A DNA stretch of 64,000 nt, from the NCBI GenBank assembly GCA_018399745.1, contig JAGYNZ010000007.1, positions 1-64,000 of the forward strand. The letters run 5' to 3'. Below are positions 40,795 to 51,115 of the stretch, piece after piece. The stretch comes from Deltaproteobacteria bacterium (GTDB lineage: Bacteria > Desulfobacterota > Dissulfuribacteria > Dissulfuribacterales > UBA3076). The notes beneath the pieces were generated by a model. That model did not search any database, was not told where the DNA came from, and saw nothing but the letters and a program-made list of their open reading frames with translations. Every line of letters starts with the position of its first letter. Position 1 is the first letter of the stretch. Made by a program: the position numbers and the translations under genes.

Positions 40795-41736
40795 TTGGCT
40801 CATCCTTCGAATCTCTCAAGCAAATGGACTCTGGCCTCCATCGTACTCCTTTTACCCATTATCATTAATGGAATCGCACCTCTGCTCCAGCTTGTAGCAC
40901 CGGGTATTCTTGTTGTATTGACCGAAGGGATCAGTCTTGCTCTGGCAAGCTCGATCATTTTGGGAAACCTGGCATTAGGACTCCTGCTCTGCTGGCTGCT
41001 CATGAGGCCTGAGGCATTGATCTGGCTGATCCAGACTGTCGGGCTGGCCATGGTCCTCATGGTCGCGAGAAAAAAGGATTGGTCATGGATCAAGGCCCTT
41101 CTGGCAGGCTTTGCCTATCTTTGTATAACGTTTGTGGTTGTGCTGAGTGCTGGATCGGACCATGGTCTGCTTGACGGATATAATAAGATTATCCAGGTAA
41201 TATCAGAGGATCTGGATCAAAGCCTGGCCCTATATAAAGAAAAATCATCCGGTATATATCAAGTAGAATTAGAAAAATGGTTTTATCAGTTTAAAGCACT
41301 CATAATACGATTTTTGCCTGGCCTAATGGGTTCAGTCTTTGTAATAATAACGCTGAGTAATATATTGGTACCAAAAATATATCTGGCCAAAAGATACGAA
41401 AATGAGGCCTTTGCGCCGACGTTCACCCAGTGGAAGCTACCTGAACTACTTATCTGGGTCATAATAACAGCGGCTGTATTGGCCTTTTGGGGAGACGGTA
41501 TCTTTCATGTCTGCGGAGAAAACGTTCTGCTGGTACTGAGCAGTCTCTATTTCCTGCAGGGGCTGGCAGTAGTTGCCGTCTATTTCGAAAAACTCAAGGT
41601 ACCTGGATTCATTCGCTGGATCATATATATATTGCTTTGCATCCAGTGGTATGGTCTAATATTTGTTGTTATTATAGGGGTGTCTGATGTATGGTTTGAC
41701 CTGAGAAACAGGGCGCCAGCAGCCAGAGAGTCATGA
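40795..41736 (+). CDS. DUF2232-like multi-TM membrane protein
   Basis: Hydrophobic 313 aa ORF between rpsR and rplI; TTG start. Confidence 0.7.
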   Translation: MAHPSNLSSKWTLASIVLLLPIIINGIAPLLQLVAPGILVVLTEGISLALASSIILGNLALGLLLCWLLMRPEALIWLIQTVGLAMVLMVARKKDWSWIKALLAGFAYLCITFVVVLSAGSDHGLLDGYNKIIQVISEDLDQSLALYKEKSSGIYQVELEKWFYQFKALIIRFLPGLMGSVFVIITLSNILVPKIYLAKRYENEAFAPTFTQWKLPELLIWVIITAAVLAFWGDGIFHVCGENVLLVLSSLYFLQGLAVVAVYFEKLKVPGFIRWIIYILLCIQWYGLIFVVIIGVSDVWFDLRNRAPAARES

Positions 41737-41798
41737 AATTCATCAACTCCCAGACACTTTTGTTATTTAAATAAACATTTTTTCGAGGTCTCAGATAA

Positions 41799-42248
41799 AT
41801 GGAAATCATTCTTAAAGAAACTATTCCGTCTCTCGGGAAGGCCGGAGATATGGTTAAGGTCGCAAATGGCTATGCGCGCAATTTCCTGTTGCCTAAAGGT
41901 AAGGCCATCTTTGCCGATAAAAAAAATATGTCTCAGATTGAGCGTCAGCAGGCATCCATACTGAACAAGGCTGCCAGAGAACGTGACGAGTTTGATGCCC
42001 TGGCCGTTAAACTCGGCAGTCTGGAAATCAGCATACCGGTGCGGGTAGGTGAGTTGGATCGGCTTTATGGCTCTGTTACCAATCTTGATATAGCCAACGT
42101 TATAGAATCGCAAGGGTATTCAATTGATCGCAAGAAGATACAGCTGGACGAACCCATAAAGACCCTTGGCGAATTTGAGGTCCCTGTAAAACTCAGTCCC
42201 GATGTAAAGGCGGTCGTCAAAGTCAATGTAGTCCCTCAGGAATCCTAG
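41799..42248 (+). CDS. rplI: 50S ribosomal protein L9
   Basis: MEIILKETIPSLGKAGDMVKVANGYARNFLLPKGKA. Confidence 0.97.
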   Translation: MEIILKETIPSLGKAGDMVKVANGYARNFLLPKGKAIFADKKNMSQIERQQASILNKAARERDEFDALAVKLGSLEISIPVRVGELDRLYGSVTNLDIANVIESQGYSIDRKKIQLDEPIKTLGEFEVPVKLSPDVKAVVKVNVVPQES

Positions 42249-42270
42249 TGACATTTAGCAATCGCCAAAG

Positions 42271-43638
42271 ATGTCTATAGCACCTGTCAAGACTGTAAAA
42301 TCCTCTCAATACCGCCTTCCCCCTCAAGATGTAGAAGCAGAACAGTGCGTCCTCGGAGGCATTCTCATCGAGGATCAGGCCCTTTTGAAGGTTATTGAGT
42401 TTCTGCGCCCTGAACACTTTTACAAAGAGGCCCATTCTATTATCTATGCAGCCATACTTGACCTCTTTAGCAGAAATGAACCCCAAGACCTTGTGACTGT
42501 TCACAATGTCCTGAAATCCACGGGAAAACTTGAAGCAGTCGGGGGGGCACTCTACCTTGCAGAGATCTCGGAAACTATGCCGGTAGCCGCCAACATTGGT
42601 TACTACGGCAAAATCGTTTGGGACAAGGCCGTTCTCCGCCGGCTCATCCAAAAGGCATCAGACATATCCACCCTTTGTTTCGAAGGGGCGGGAGAGGTAG
42701 ACGAGGTCCTTGAATCCGCCGAGGCATCCATATTTGAAATCTCCGAGGCAAAAATCCGACAGGCCTTTCACCCTCTTAAGGGCATACTTAAGGACAGCAT
42801 TAAAAAAGTTGAGGGTCTGTACGAACGCCAAGAGCTGATTACCGGCGTGCCTACCGGCTTTACAGATCTTGACAGGCTGACCGCAGGGTTTCAGGCATCT
42901 GATCTCATTATCATTGCAGGTCGCCCCAGCATGGGCAAAACTGCCTTTGCCCTGAATATCGCACAGAACGCGGCCATTGCCGGCAACATATGTGTTGCGA
43001 TCTTCTCTTTGGAAATGTCCAAGGACCAATTGGCCATCAGGATGCTATGTTCAGAGGCCAGGGTAAATGCACAGAAGGTAAGGACGGGTTTTCTGAGTGA
43101 GCGGGACTGGCCGAAACTGATAAATGCCGCAGGCCATCTCTCTGAGGCCCCTGTCTTTATCGATGATACGCCGGCCTTATCTGTTATGGAGATAAGGGCC
43201 AAGGCCAGAAGGCTTAAGACCAAGCAGACCCTGGGCCTTGTATTGGTTGATTACATGCAGCTTATGAGGGGAAAAGGACGCAACGAAAGCCGGGAGCAGG
43301 AAATCTCCGAAATATCAAGATCTCTTAAGGCAATGGCCAAGGAGCTGAATGTACCTGTGGTAGCCCTGTCTCAGCTTAATCGCCAAGTGGAAGCCAGGCC
43401 GAACAAAAGACCACAGATGGCAGACCTCAGGGAATCGGGGGCCATAGAACAGGATGCTGATGTAATAGCCTTCATTTACAGGGACGAAGTTTATAATCGC
43501 TCTGAAGAAAACCCAAACAGGGGTAAGGCGGAAATCATTGTGGCCAAGCAGAGAAATGGTCCTATTGGTATTGTAAAGCTGGCCTTTGTAGATAAATATG
43601 CTACCTTTGCCAATCTGTCTACCGAATCAGAATATTGA
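42271..43638 (+). CDS. dnaB: Replicative DNA helicase
   Basis: LPPQDVEAEQCVLGGIL, IIIAGRPSMGKTAFALNIA, DLRESGAIEQDADVI. Confidence 0.97.
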   Translation: MSIAPVKTVKSSQYRLPPQDVEAEQCVLGGILIEDQALLKVIEFLRPEHFYKEAHSIIYAAILDLFSRNEPQDLVTVHNVLKSTGKLEAVGGALYLAEISETMPVAANIGYYGKIVWDKAVLRRLIQKASDISTLCFEGAGEVDEVLESAEASIFEISEAKIRQAFHPLKGILKDSIKKVEGLYERQELITGVPTGFTDLDRLTAGFQASDLIIIAGRPSMGKTAFALNIAQNAAIAGNICVAIFSLEMSKDQLAIRMLCSEARVNAQKVRTGFLSERDWPKLINAAGHLSEAPVFIDDTPALSVMEIRAKARRLKTKQTLGLVLVDYMQLMRGKGRNESREQEISEISRSLKAMAKELNVPVVALSQLNRQVEARPNKRPQMADLRESGAIEQDADVIAFIYRDEVYNRSEENPNRGKAEIIVAKQRNGPIGIVKLAFVDKYATFANLSTESEY

Positions 43639-44284
43639 GCCCCTTTTAAATGAGCTCCTGCAGGAAGGCGGTATAACGTCGTCAGGGGAACTCACAGAAG
43701 ACCTTAAGGTCTATTTAGGAGAGCTTTACTCCTGGAATCAACGCATCAACCTCACCGGCCTCAAAACCATTGAAGAAATGGCCATCAAGCACGTCGGCGA
43801 CACCCTGACACTGATTCGTTTTCTGCCTGATGGTATCCGACATATACTGGATATAGGTACAGGCCCCGGTGTTCCAGGACTCATCCTCAAGTTGTTTCGC
43901 CCCGATCTTGAACTGATACTTGTTGACGCCGTGCGTAAAAAGATCTCATTTCTCAGTACCGTAATCGCAACAATCGGTCTTACCGGTATTCGGGCGGAGC
44001 ACTGCCGTGTGGGCATCAACGATATACCCGGACATCTCCCCCCGGAAGGCTTTGATTTAATTGTCAGCCAGGCATTGGGCCCCCTGGATGAGTTGGCGCG
44101 CATGGCCCGACCTTTACTGTCACTGAATGGGCTGGTAATAGCGATGAAGGGATCAAAGATAGATAAAGAGCTGAAGGCGAAAACGACCTACCTTCAACGT
44201 CATGGATGGAAAACCAGTATCATAAGTACCAAAACACCCGTTCGTGGTCTTCGACGAAATCTCGTTATGCTAAGAAAATACTGA
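43598..44284 (+). CDS. rsmG: 16S rRNA (guanine-N7)-methyltransferase
   Basis: WNQRINLTGLKTIEEMAIKHVGDTLTL, ILDIGTGPGVPGLILKL. Confidence 0.92.
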   Translation: MLPLPICLPNQNIEPLLNELLQEGGITSSGELTEDLKVYLGELYSWNQRINLTGLKTIEEMAIKHVGDTLTLIRFLPDGIRHILDIGTGPGVPGLILKLFRPDLELILVDAVRKKISFLSTVIATIGLTGIRAEHCRVGINDIPGHLPPEGFDLIVSQALGPLDELARMARPLLSLNGLVIAMKGSKIDKELKAKTTYLQRHGWKTSIISTKTPVRGLRRNLVMLRKY

Positions 44285-44296
44285 TCCATTTACAAA

Positions 44297-44797
44297 ATGG
44301 CAGAACTACATCCGTGGCAAAGGGATATCCTCATTCTGATCTTTCTTGGCTGGAGCAACTTTCTGCCCATACTGGGAAGGATCGTCTTTAAACAACGCCT
44401 TTCCACTCCCCTGGATCTCGGATACAGATGGATAGATAATCGTTATCTGTTGGGCCCTCACAAGACATGGAGGGGACTGGTTGTTTCAATTATTGGGTCT
44501 GGTTTGGCCGGCTACGTCACGCCTTTCGGCCTTGTTCTCGGGCTTAAGTTCGCCGCATGTTCCATGATCGGCGATCTGATCTCAAGTTTTGTAAAACGAC
44601 GTGTGGGATTGAAAAGCGGCAGCAGGTTTTTTTTGCTGGATCAAGGCATTGAGTCATTGCTCCCTTTATGGATACTCAAGGACAGCCTTTTTATTTGCTG
44701 GACCGAGATAATCCTGATAGTCTCTTCCTTTACATTACTGGAGATCGTCCTCTCCCCAATTTTTTACATGCTTCACATCAGGAGAAATCCCCACTGA
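44297..44797 (+). CDS. CDP-archaeol synthase (CarS/DUF46)-like membrane protein
   Basis: LGPHKTWRGLVVSIIGSGLAGYVT...GLKFAACSMIGDLISSFVKRRVGLKSGSRFFLLDQGIESLLPL. Confidence 0.75.
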   Translation: MAELHPWQRDILILIFLGWSNFLPILGRIVFKQRLSTPLDLGYRWIDNRYLLGPHKTWRGLVVSIIGSGLAGYVTPFGLVLGLKFAACSMIGDLISSFVKRRVGLKSGSRFFLLDQGIESLLPLWILKDSLFICWTEIILIVSSFTLLEIVLSPIFYMLHIRRNPH

Positions 44798-44801
44798 ATT
44801 C

Positions 44802-45479
44802 ATGGCCCTTTTAAAGACAGACCTCCACATACATACTTCGGAAGACCCTGAAGACCTTGTCCTGTACAGTGCAATCGAACTCATAGACATGGCCTGCGGA
44901 CTGGGATACTCAGTGCTGGCCATAACCAACCATAACCATGTTACCTATAGCGAATATCTCAGGGACTATGCAAAGGAAAGAGGAATAGTCCTGATACCTG
45001 GTATGGAGGCAACAATTCAGGGTCGGCACGTACTTCTTCACAACCTGGATTTTAAACGGATACAACGCGACAAAATCCAGAACCTGGAAACTTTGAAGCG
45101 ACACGACAACCTTATAATTGCTCCTCACCCATATTTCCCCAGTCCTGTAGCGCTCAGGGGCATGCTGAGACGACACTTCAACTGTTTTGACGCGGTTGAA
45201 TATTGCCACTGTTATACGCAACGGCTGGACTTTAACCGTCCTGCAATAAAATTTGCAAAAGAATACAATCTCCCCATGATTGGTACGTCCGACGCCCACC
45301 AAAGATGCCAATTCCACACAACGTACTCCATAATAGAAGCAGAGCCTGATCCAGAATCAATTATACACGCGGTCAAGTCCGGTAACGTCCGGATAGTCAC
45401 CCGTCCCCTTCCCCTGCTTCTCCTGCTGAAGATCAATTTAAAGATGTTTTGGAGGAACAATTTCCTGAAAAGGTTTTAG
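44802..45479 (+). CDS. PHP-domain metal-dependent phosphoesterase
   Basis: KTDLHIHTSEDPED, LAITNHNHVTY, GMEATIQGRHVLLH, IGTSDAHQ. Confidence 0.88.
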   Translation: MALLKTDLHIHTSEDPEDLVLYSAIELIDMACGLGYSVLAITNHNHVTYSEYLRDYAKERGIVLIPGMEATIQGRHVLLHNLDFKRIQRDKIQNLETLKRHDNLIIAPHPYFPSPVALRGMLRRHFNCFDAVEYCHCYTQRLDFNRPAIKFAKEYNLPMIGTSDAHQRCQFHTTYSIIEAEPDPESIIHAVKSGNVRIVTRPLPLLLLLKINLKMFWRNNFLKRF

Positions 45480-45538
45480 GTTTTAGCTTCTATTTATTGA
45501 AAGCACCATGTCCATGTGATACTAAACGGATACAGGTT

Positions 45539-47764
45539 ATGAAAACTCTTACTCATATCCAAAAGACCGTTCTATTTATAATTGCTTTTTTACTGATGCC
45601 TTTAGTGACGGACATGGCCGCCGCAGTAACTGAAGGTGCTTTCGACGAAAAGACCAGAGAAGAAAAAACAACTGCTGAATTCAAGACAATTCCGTCACCA
45701 GGAGACGAACCCTGGCACATAGAGGCACTTAAGCTAACCTACTTCCACTCTTCAGATGTGATCCTGGGTGAAGGAGAAGTGCAGGTCTCGAGGAGTGATC
45801 TCAGGGTCTGCGCGGACCGGATCATATATGACAGATGTAATGCCCGAGTGTGGGCAAGCGGCAACGTGGTCATACGCCTCGGCATGGATGTGCTGAAGGG
45901 AAACGAAGGCGAACTGGATCTCAATACATTTACAGGTTCAGTAGAGAATGCCGATCTCTTCTTGCAAAGAAACAACATCCACCTCCTGGCCAAACAGATA
46001 TGGAAGACAGGTCCTGAAGAATATAAGGCAAAACAAGCCACCATCAGCACATGTCCCCTTCCGAAGCAGGCGTGGAATTTTAAGTGTCAAGATCTTAAGC
46101 TCACTATTGGAGGCTTGGCCTTTGCCAAAAACAGTTTCTTCAACATAAGGGACATCCCTGTACTGTATAGCCCATGGGTTGTTTTGCCCATAAACAAATA
46201 CAGAAAAACAGGGGTGCTGTTACCGGATTTCTCCATATCAAAAAGGAATGGGGCGGAGATCAATATACCCTTCTTCTGGGCCATCAACGACAGTATGGAC
46301 GCCACTTTTTACCAGCATTTTATGGGTAAAAGGGGATGGATGGAGGGCATAGAGTTCCGCCACATATTTTCTCCGAAAGACAAGGGTGTCCTCAGATACA
46401 ATTTTCTGGTAGACACTTTGGAGGACGATGACTTCAACGATGATGGATATACGAGAGGTAATGAAAAACGCTGGTGGTTGAGGGCAAAAGCAAACCAACA
46501 ACTCCCTTGGGGCTTTGAGGCAAAGGTGGACGTGGACTCGCTGAGTGACAGGGATTACTTACACGAATTTGATCAGGGTCCGATGGGTTATGATGAAACA
46601 GACAGTATTTTCAGAAAGAACTTCGGCCGCTCCCTAACCGATGAAACCGACCTGATCCGCCCATCGACTCTCCAGATAACCAAAATGAATCAGGACATGT
46701 TTTTGGGAGGTGAGGGCAGGTATAACGATAATATGGAAGTGGGGGAACAGGATTCCACTATACAGACATACCCGAGGCTGGTGCTCCAAGGGTTTAGAAA
46801 GCCTCTCTTCAGTTCCCCTTTCTACTATGACTGGACTACTTCGTATGTACACTACTGGAGAGAGAAGGGTCTCAGGGAACAGCGCCTGCACATCGAACCA
46901 AGTGTATCCCTGCCGTTAAACCTATATAACCTGGCGGATTTAATTCTTGAAGGAACCGTTGAAGAAACCATGTACGAGGTCAGCGGCCATGATCCGGAGC
47001 AACGGCCTGACAGCCACGCCAACAGGCTTCTCTATAGACTGAACGCCGAACTGAGTACAACCTTTGGGCGCACCTACCATCTTTCCGGAAAAAAGACTAT
47101 GAGACACAGCATACGGCCCAGATTAAGTTACCAATATCGCCCCCCGGAAAACCAGGACAACCTGCCCGACATAGATGCCCTGGATCGGCTTGACCCTGAG
47201 AACCGAATTACATTGTCGCTTCTTTCGTTCCTCAGTAGCAAAACACCCCTAGGCAACAACAGGTTCGCCTACACAGACCTTGTAAGATTTTCTCTGGAAC
47301 AGAGCTACGACAACAAGGAAAAAAGCAGCAGGTATCTACCCGGTGAAGATGACCAAAGAAATTTTTCCGACATTTATGCCGAATTGGATTTTAACCCCCT
47401 GCCCAACCTTCTCTTTCGCTATGACACCAGCTACAATGTCTACGGAAAGGGTTTTACTCAATATAACTTCCTGGGACGTCTATACAACTCTGAGAACGAT
47501 CGCCTGGATCTGGAATATAGATACAGCCGCCTTGCCGAAATAAATGAACTCAATCTGGAAATAAATACTGCATTTTCGCCTTCCTGGTATGGAATGTGTG
47601 AATTTAAGAGAAATATCGCCGAAGATTCATCGCTTGAATCCATATTTGGTCTTCGGTATCAAGCGACCTGTTGGGCGATTGAGGGAAGACTTAAAAAAGA
47701 TACGGACGAGACCAGCTTCAGTTTCCATATAGAACTTTTGGGCATAGGGGGCTGGGGCTCTTAA
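45539..47764 (+). CDS. lptD: LPS-assembly protein LptD-like
   Basis: OstA-like N-terminus (EALKLTYFHSSDVILGEGEVQVSRSDLRVCADRIIYD) and large beta-barrel C-terminus; ATG 45539 preferred. Confidence 0.85.
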   Translation: MKTLTHIQKTVLFIIAFLLMPLVTDMAAAVTEGAFDEKTREEKTTAEFKTIPSPGDEPWHIEALKLTYFHSSDVILGEGEVQVSRSDLRVCADRIIYDRCNARVWASGNVVIRLGMDVLKGNEGELDLNTFTGSVENADLFLQRNNIHLLAKQIWKTGPEEYKAKQATISTCPLPKQAWNFKCQDLKLTIGGLAFAKNSFFNIRDIPVLYSPWVVLPINKYRKTGVLLPDFSISKRNGAEINIPFFWAINDSMDATFYQHFMGKRGWMEGIEFRHIFSPKDKGVLRYNFLVDTLEDDDFNDDGYTRGNEKRWWLRAKANQQLPWGFEAKVDVDSLSDRDYLHEFDQGPMGYDETDSIFRKNFGRSLTDETDLIRPSTLQITKMNQDMFLGGEGRYNDNMEVGEQDSTIQTYPRLVLQGFRKPLFSSPFYYDWTTSYVHYWREKGLREQRLHIEPSVSLPLNLYNLADLILEGTVEETMYEVSGHDPEQRPDSHANRLLYRLNAELSTTFGRTYHLSGKKTMRHSIRPRLSYQYRPPENQDNLPDIDALDRLDPENRITLSLLSFLSSKTPLGNNRFAYTDLVRFSLEQSYDNKEKSSRYLPGEDDQRNFSDIYAELDFNPLPNLLFRYDTSYNVYGKGFTQYNFLGRLYNSENDRLDLEYRYSRLAEINELNLEINTAFSPSWYGMCEFKRNIAEDSSLESIFGLRYQATCWAIEGRLKKDTDETSFSFHIELLGIGGWGS

Positions 47765-48088
47765 GAATTGGAAATTAAGAGCTATTGATTGAGTCAGATA
47801 AGCTTTCAGCACTAGAGAAACCAATGAGAAGGCTTGACAGCCCTTGATGAGACTGCTATGAAAAAGCCATCAATCCACCCCGGATTAAACAAGGCTATTG
47901 GGGAATTTGGCTACAATAATGTCTAGTGAACCGGAAACTGTAAACCATAAGGCGGAAGCTGCGTAACAACCTGACTAATCAGGTTGAATTTAGAGTTTTA
48001 AAATTTGCTGCCAGGGTATATTATAAAAAGGTGCAAACCAATTTTTGCTTGCTATAACGGATACCAGGTTATATAGAAGACAAGGCTT

Positions 48089-49291
48089 TTGGGGAGGGAT
48101 GAATTAATGAGTGGAAGTATACTGGGGAAAAAGATCAAAGAACTTTATAAGGTTTTGTGTCAGGAAGAATGGAATGCCACTGTATGCGGGATCCTTATCG
48201 CTCTTTTGAGTATCATCTGTCTGGCGTGGGCCAGACCCTGGGGTGCGGTGGGAGCTATTAGAAACTGGGGAGAATGGTTACTGTATGGCATAGGTATCTG
48301 GGGAAGTGAGCCGGCAAATGTCCTCCAATACTCCGGTTCTGTCATCGGCCTTGGGTTTTTGGCCGGTGCCTTTATTTCGGCCTGTCTGGGTGGAGACTTT
48401 GCCATCAGGATCCCCCCGAGACTGGAGCTGGTAAAGGCGCTGTTCGCAGGTATGTTCATGGGCATTGGTTCCTCCATGTGTGGTGGATGTAACATAGGTG
48501 GCTTTTACAATTCGGTCGGCAATCTCTCTGCCAGTGGTTTCTGCATGATGATAGGCCTTATTATCGGGGCGGTGATCGGCATCAGGTATCTTTACTGGGA
48601 GATGGAGCATATCAGTTGGGGTTCAGGCGGTGCAAAGACCATTGAGTTTCCCTATGCATTAAAGATAATCCTGGGTATTGTCACGCTGGGGGTCCTTATC
48701 TGGGGCACCAACACCTATGCCAACAGCGACGACGCCTATGTGGCTAAACTGGCAGGACTATTGATCATTCCCGCGGGTATGGGGTATACAATGCAACGCG
48801 GTCGCTGGTGCATGATACAGGGCTTTCGTGAACCGCATATGACAGGTGACACCAAAATGGCCAAGTCCGTGATCGTAAGCGTGGTTGTCCTCGCTATAGG
48901 GGTCACGGTCCTTAAATATACAGATCTTGTTCATACCATGCATTATGTACGTGGATTCTTCGGCTGGGTCGCGATTGTGGGGGGTGTGATCTTCGGCTTT
49001 GGCGCCCTGCTGGCAGGGGGTTGCGGAACCGGAGTCCTGTGGCGCGTCGGCGAGGGCCAGATCAAGTTGTTGGTGGTGTTGCCCGCCTTCGGTATTGCCA
49101 ATGCCTTTGTGGACAGATGGTTCAAAGAAAATGAGTGGGAATTGGACGAAGTCTTTGGATCCTTTGTCTACATGCCGGAGACATGGCTCGGTTACGGCGG
49201 CACCCTGGCGCTTATTTTCGCAGTGATGGCCCTTTGGTATATCATAATATCCTGGAATGAGGAATCGGAAAAACTTATTGTTCCCATGTAG
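48089..49291 (+). CDS. YeeE/YedE (TsuA-like) family sulfur-transport membrane protein
   Basis: Conserved Cys motifs SSMCGGCNIGG, RGRWCMIQGFRE, GGCGTGVLWRVGEG in a multi-TM protein. Confidence 0.85.
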   Translation: MGRDELMSGSILGKKIKELYKVLCQEEWNATVCGILIALLSIICLAWARPWGAVGAIRNWGEWLLYGIGIWGSEPANVLQYSGSVIGLGFLAGAFISACLGGDFAIRIPPRLELVKALFAGMFMGIGSSMCGGCNIGGFYNSVGNLSASGFCMMIGLIIGAVIGIRYLYWEMEHISWGSGGAKTIEFPYALKIILGIVTLGVLIWGTNTYANSDDAYVAKLAGLLIIPAGMGYTMQRGRWCMIQGFREPHMTGDTKMAKSVIVSVVVLAIGVTVLKYTDLVHTMHYVRGFFGWVAIVGGVIFGFGALLAGGCGTGVLWRVGEGQIKLLVVLPAFGIANAFVDRWFKENEWELDEVFGSFVYMPETWLGYGGTLALIFAVMALWYIIISWNEESEKLIVPM

Positions 49292-49320
49292 TCTGTTCAG
49301 AGCCTTCTCTTTCCTGTTTA

Positions 49321-50130
49321 TTAAGAAAACTTCATAGAAAGGCCCGGCGGGTTAGAACCCTCCGGGCTTTTTTGTCCTTCACCAGCCCTCAATAGTACCA
49401 GGATGTCTCCACCGGGGCTTTCCTGTAAAAGACGCACTGTGCCCAACCGGGCAAGCTCAAGTATTGCCAGAAACGTAACAACGATCATTTCGCGATCTTC
49501 CGAAGAAAATATTTCAAAGAATCGTACGGTCCCGGTCTGATTAAGTTTTTCAGTAATAGATTGCATTTGTTCCGAAAGGCCGGCCTTGACCCTGGTAATT
49601 TCAAGGACTCTGGGAAAAGAACTATTCCCCAATAACTCTTTAAAAGCAGAGACGAGGTCTGTAAGACTTATGTCAAAGTTTTCCCCAGATCCCTCAGGCT
49701 CAAAGACCTCCAAATTACTTTCTGATTTCTCACCCTCCAATCCTCCGATACGTACAAATACGTCTCTGCCCAATAGAGGCCTGCACTCAAGAGAAGCAGC
49801 TGCTTCTCTCATCTGAATCAACTCTTGAAGGGGGCGGACCAGCTCAAGCCTGGGGTCGTCTTCAGGATCTTCTGGATCGGGCCTTGGCAGCAACATCCTG
49901 GATTTGATGTGCATAAGTGTGGCAGCCATCACCAGATATTCACCTGCCACCACCACGTCAAGGGCGGCCTGCATGAACTCAAGATACTCCAGATACTGGG
50001 CAGTAACCACAGCTATGGGGATATCGGTAATTTCGAGCTTATTCTTCTGTATTAAGTGAAGAAGCAGATTTAAAGGTCCCTCGAAGGTCTTCAGCTTTAC
50101 CTGGCATTCTGATTCCAAAGGGCACTCCAA
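49321..50130 (-). CDS. scpA: Segregation and condensation protein A
   Basis: FEGPLNLLLHLIQKNKLEITDIPIAVVTAQYLEYL; VAGEYLVMAATLMHIKSRMLLP. Confidence 0.93.
   Translation of the reverse strand: MECPLESECQVKLKTFEGPLNLLLHLIQKNKLEITDIPIAVVTAQYLEYLEFMQAALDVVVAGEYLVMAATLMHIKSRMLLPRPDPEDPEDDPRLELVRPLQELIQMREAAASLECRPLLGRDVFVRIGGLEGEKSESNLEVFEPEGSGENFDISLTDLVSAFKELLGNSSFPRVLEITRVKAGLSEQMQSITEKLNQTGTVRFFEIFSSEDREMIVVTFLAILELARLGTVRLLQESPGGDILVLLRAGEGQKSPEGSNPPGLSMKFS
49342..49373 (+). terminator. Intrinsic terminator of the YeeE/YedE gene, embedded in the scpA 3' coding end
   Basis: GCCCGG-C-GGGTT-AG-AACCC-T-CCGGGC-TTTTTT. Confidence 0.8.
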
Positions 50131-51104
50131 ACCTGCGCCATTGTAGACCGTGCAACCTTTCTGGCCCTGGCGGCCCCATCAGCCAATATAGCCCTGACCT
50201 TACCGGAATCGGCAGCAAGGGCCTTTCTCCTCCGCTGTATCGGTTCCAGTTGCAGGATAATGGCCTCTGCAAGCTCTTTCTTACATGCCGCACAACCCCG
50301 TTTGGCTGTCCTGCATTCGGATACAATGAGCTCAAGCTGTTCTGTGGGAAGATAAAGCTGATGAAGCTTAAAGGCTATACAGCGGTTTTCAGGATCGCCG
50401 GGGTCGCTCATCCTCGGACGTTTCACATCAGTTATCATTGTGGATACTTTTTCCCTCACCACCTTTGGAGGGTCCGACAAAAAAATGGAATTCCCATAAC
50501 TCTTGCTCATTTTTCTGCCGTCCAGCCCTGGAAGCTTGGGAACCTCTGCCAGCAAGGCATCAGGTACTGGGAAGACGTCCCTGTATAGATAATTGAACCG
50601 GCGTGTTATCTCCCTGGTTAATTCTATATGAGGCAATTGATCCACGCCTACAGGCACCTTTTGACCTTTGTAAAGCAGTATGTCCGCAGCCTGAAGGACC
50701 GGATAGCCCAGAAAACCAAAGGTTGTGAGGTCTTTTTCTTTTAGATAAAGCTGCTGCTCCTTATAGGTAGGATTACGCTCCAGCCAAGAAACAGGCGTAA
50801 TCATGGAAAGCATGAGATGAAGTTCTGTGTGCTCCTTGACTTCTGACTGAACAAACAGTGTCGCCCTGCCCGGGTCTATCCCGACAGCAAGCCAGTCAAG
50901 AATCATCTCATCCATGTTTGCCGGAATTTCTTGCGGGGTTTCGTAACTCGTGGTCAAGGCATGCCAGTCAGCCACCAGAAAAAAGCACTCATATGTATCT
51001 TGAAGACGCTTCCAGTTATCGAGCACACCATGCAGGTGTCCCAGATGCAGTTTGCCGGAGGGCCTCATGCCACTTACTATTCGCTGTTTTGCCTGTTCAC
51101 TCAT
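50097..51104 (-). CDS. trpS: Tryptophanyl-tRNA synthetase
   Basis: SGMRPSGKLHLGHLHGVL (HIGH-like), GRKMSKSYGN (KMSKS). Confidence 0.95.
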   Translation of the reverse strand: MSEQAKQRIVSGMRPSGKLHLGHLHGVLDNWKRLQDTYECFFLVADWHALTTSYETPQEIPANMDEMILDWLAVGIDPGRATLFVQSEVKEHTELHLMLSMITPVSWLERNPTYKEQQLYLKEKDLTTFGFLGYPVLQAADILLYKGQKVPVGVDQLPHIELTREITRRFNYLYRDVFPVPDALLAEVPKLPGLDGRKMSKSYGNSIFLSDPPKVVREKVSTMITDVKRPRMSDPGDPENRCIAFKLHQLYLPTEQLELIVSECRTAKRGCAACKKELAEAIILQLEPIQRRRKALAADSGKVRAILADGAARARKVARSTMAQVWSALWNQNAR

Positions 51105-51115
51105 AAACGCTCATT

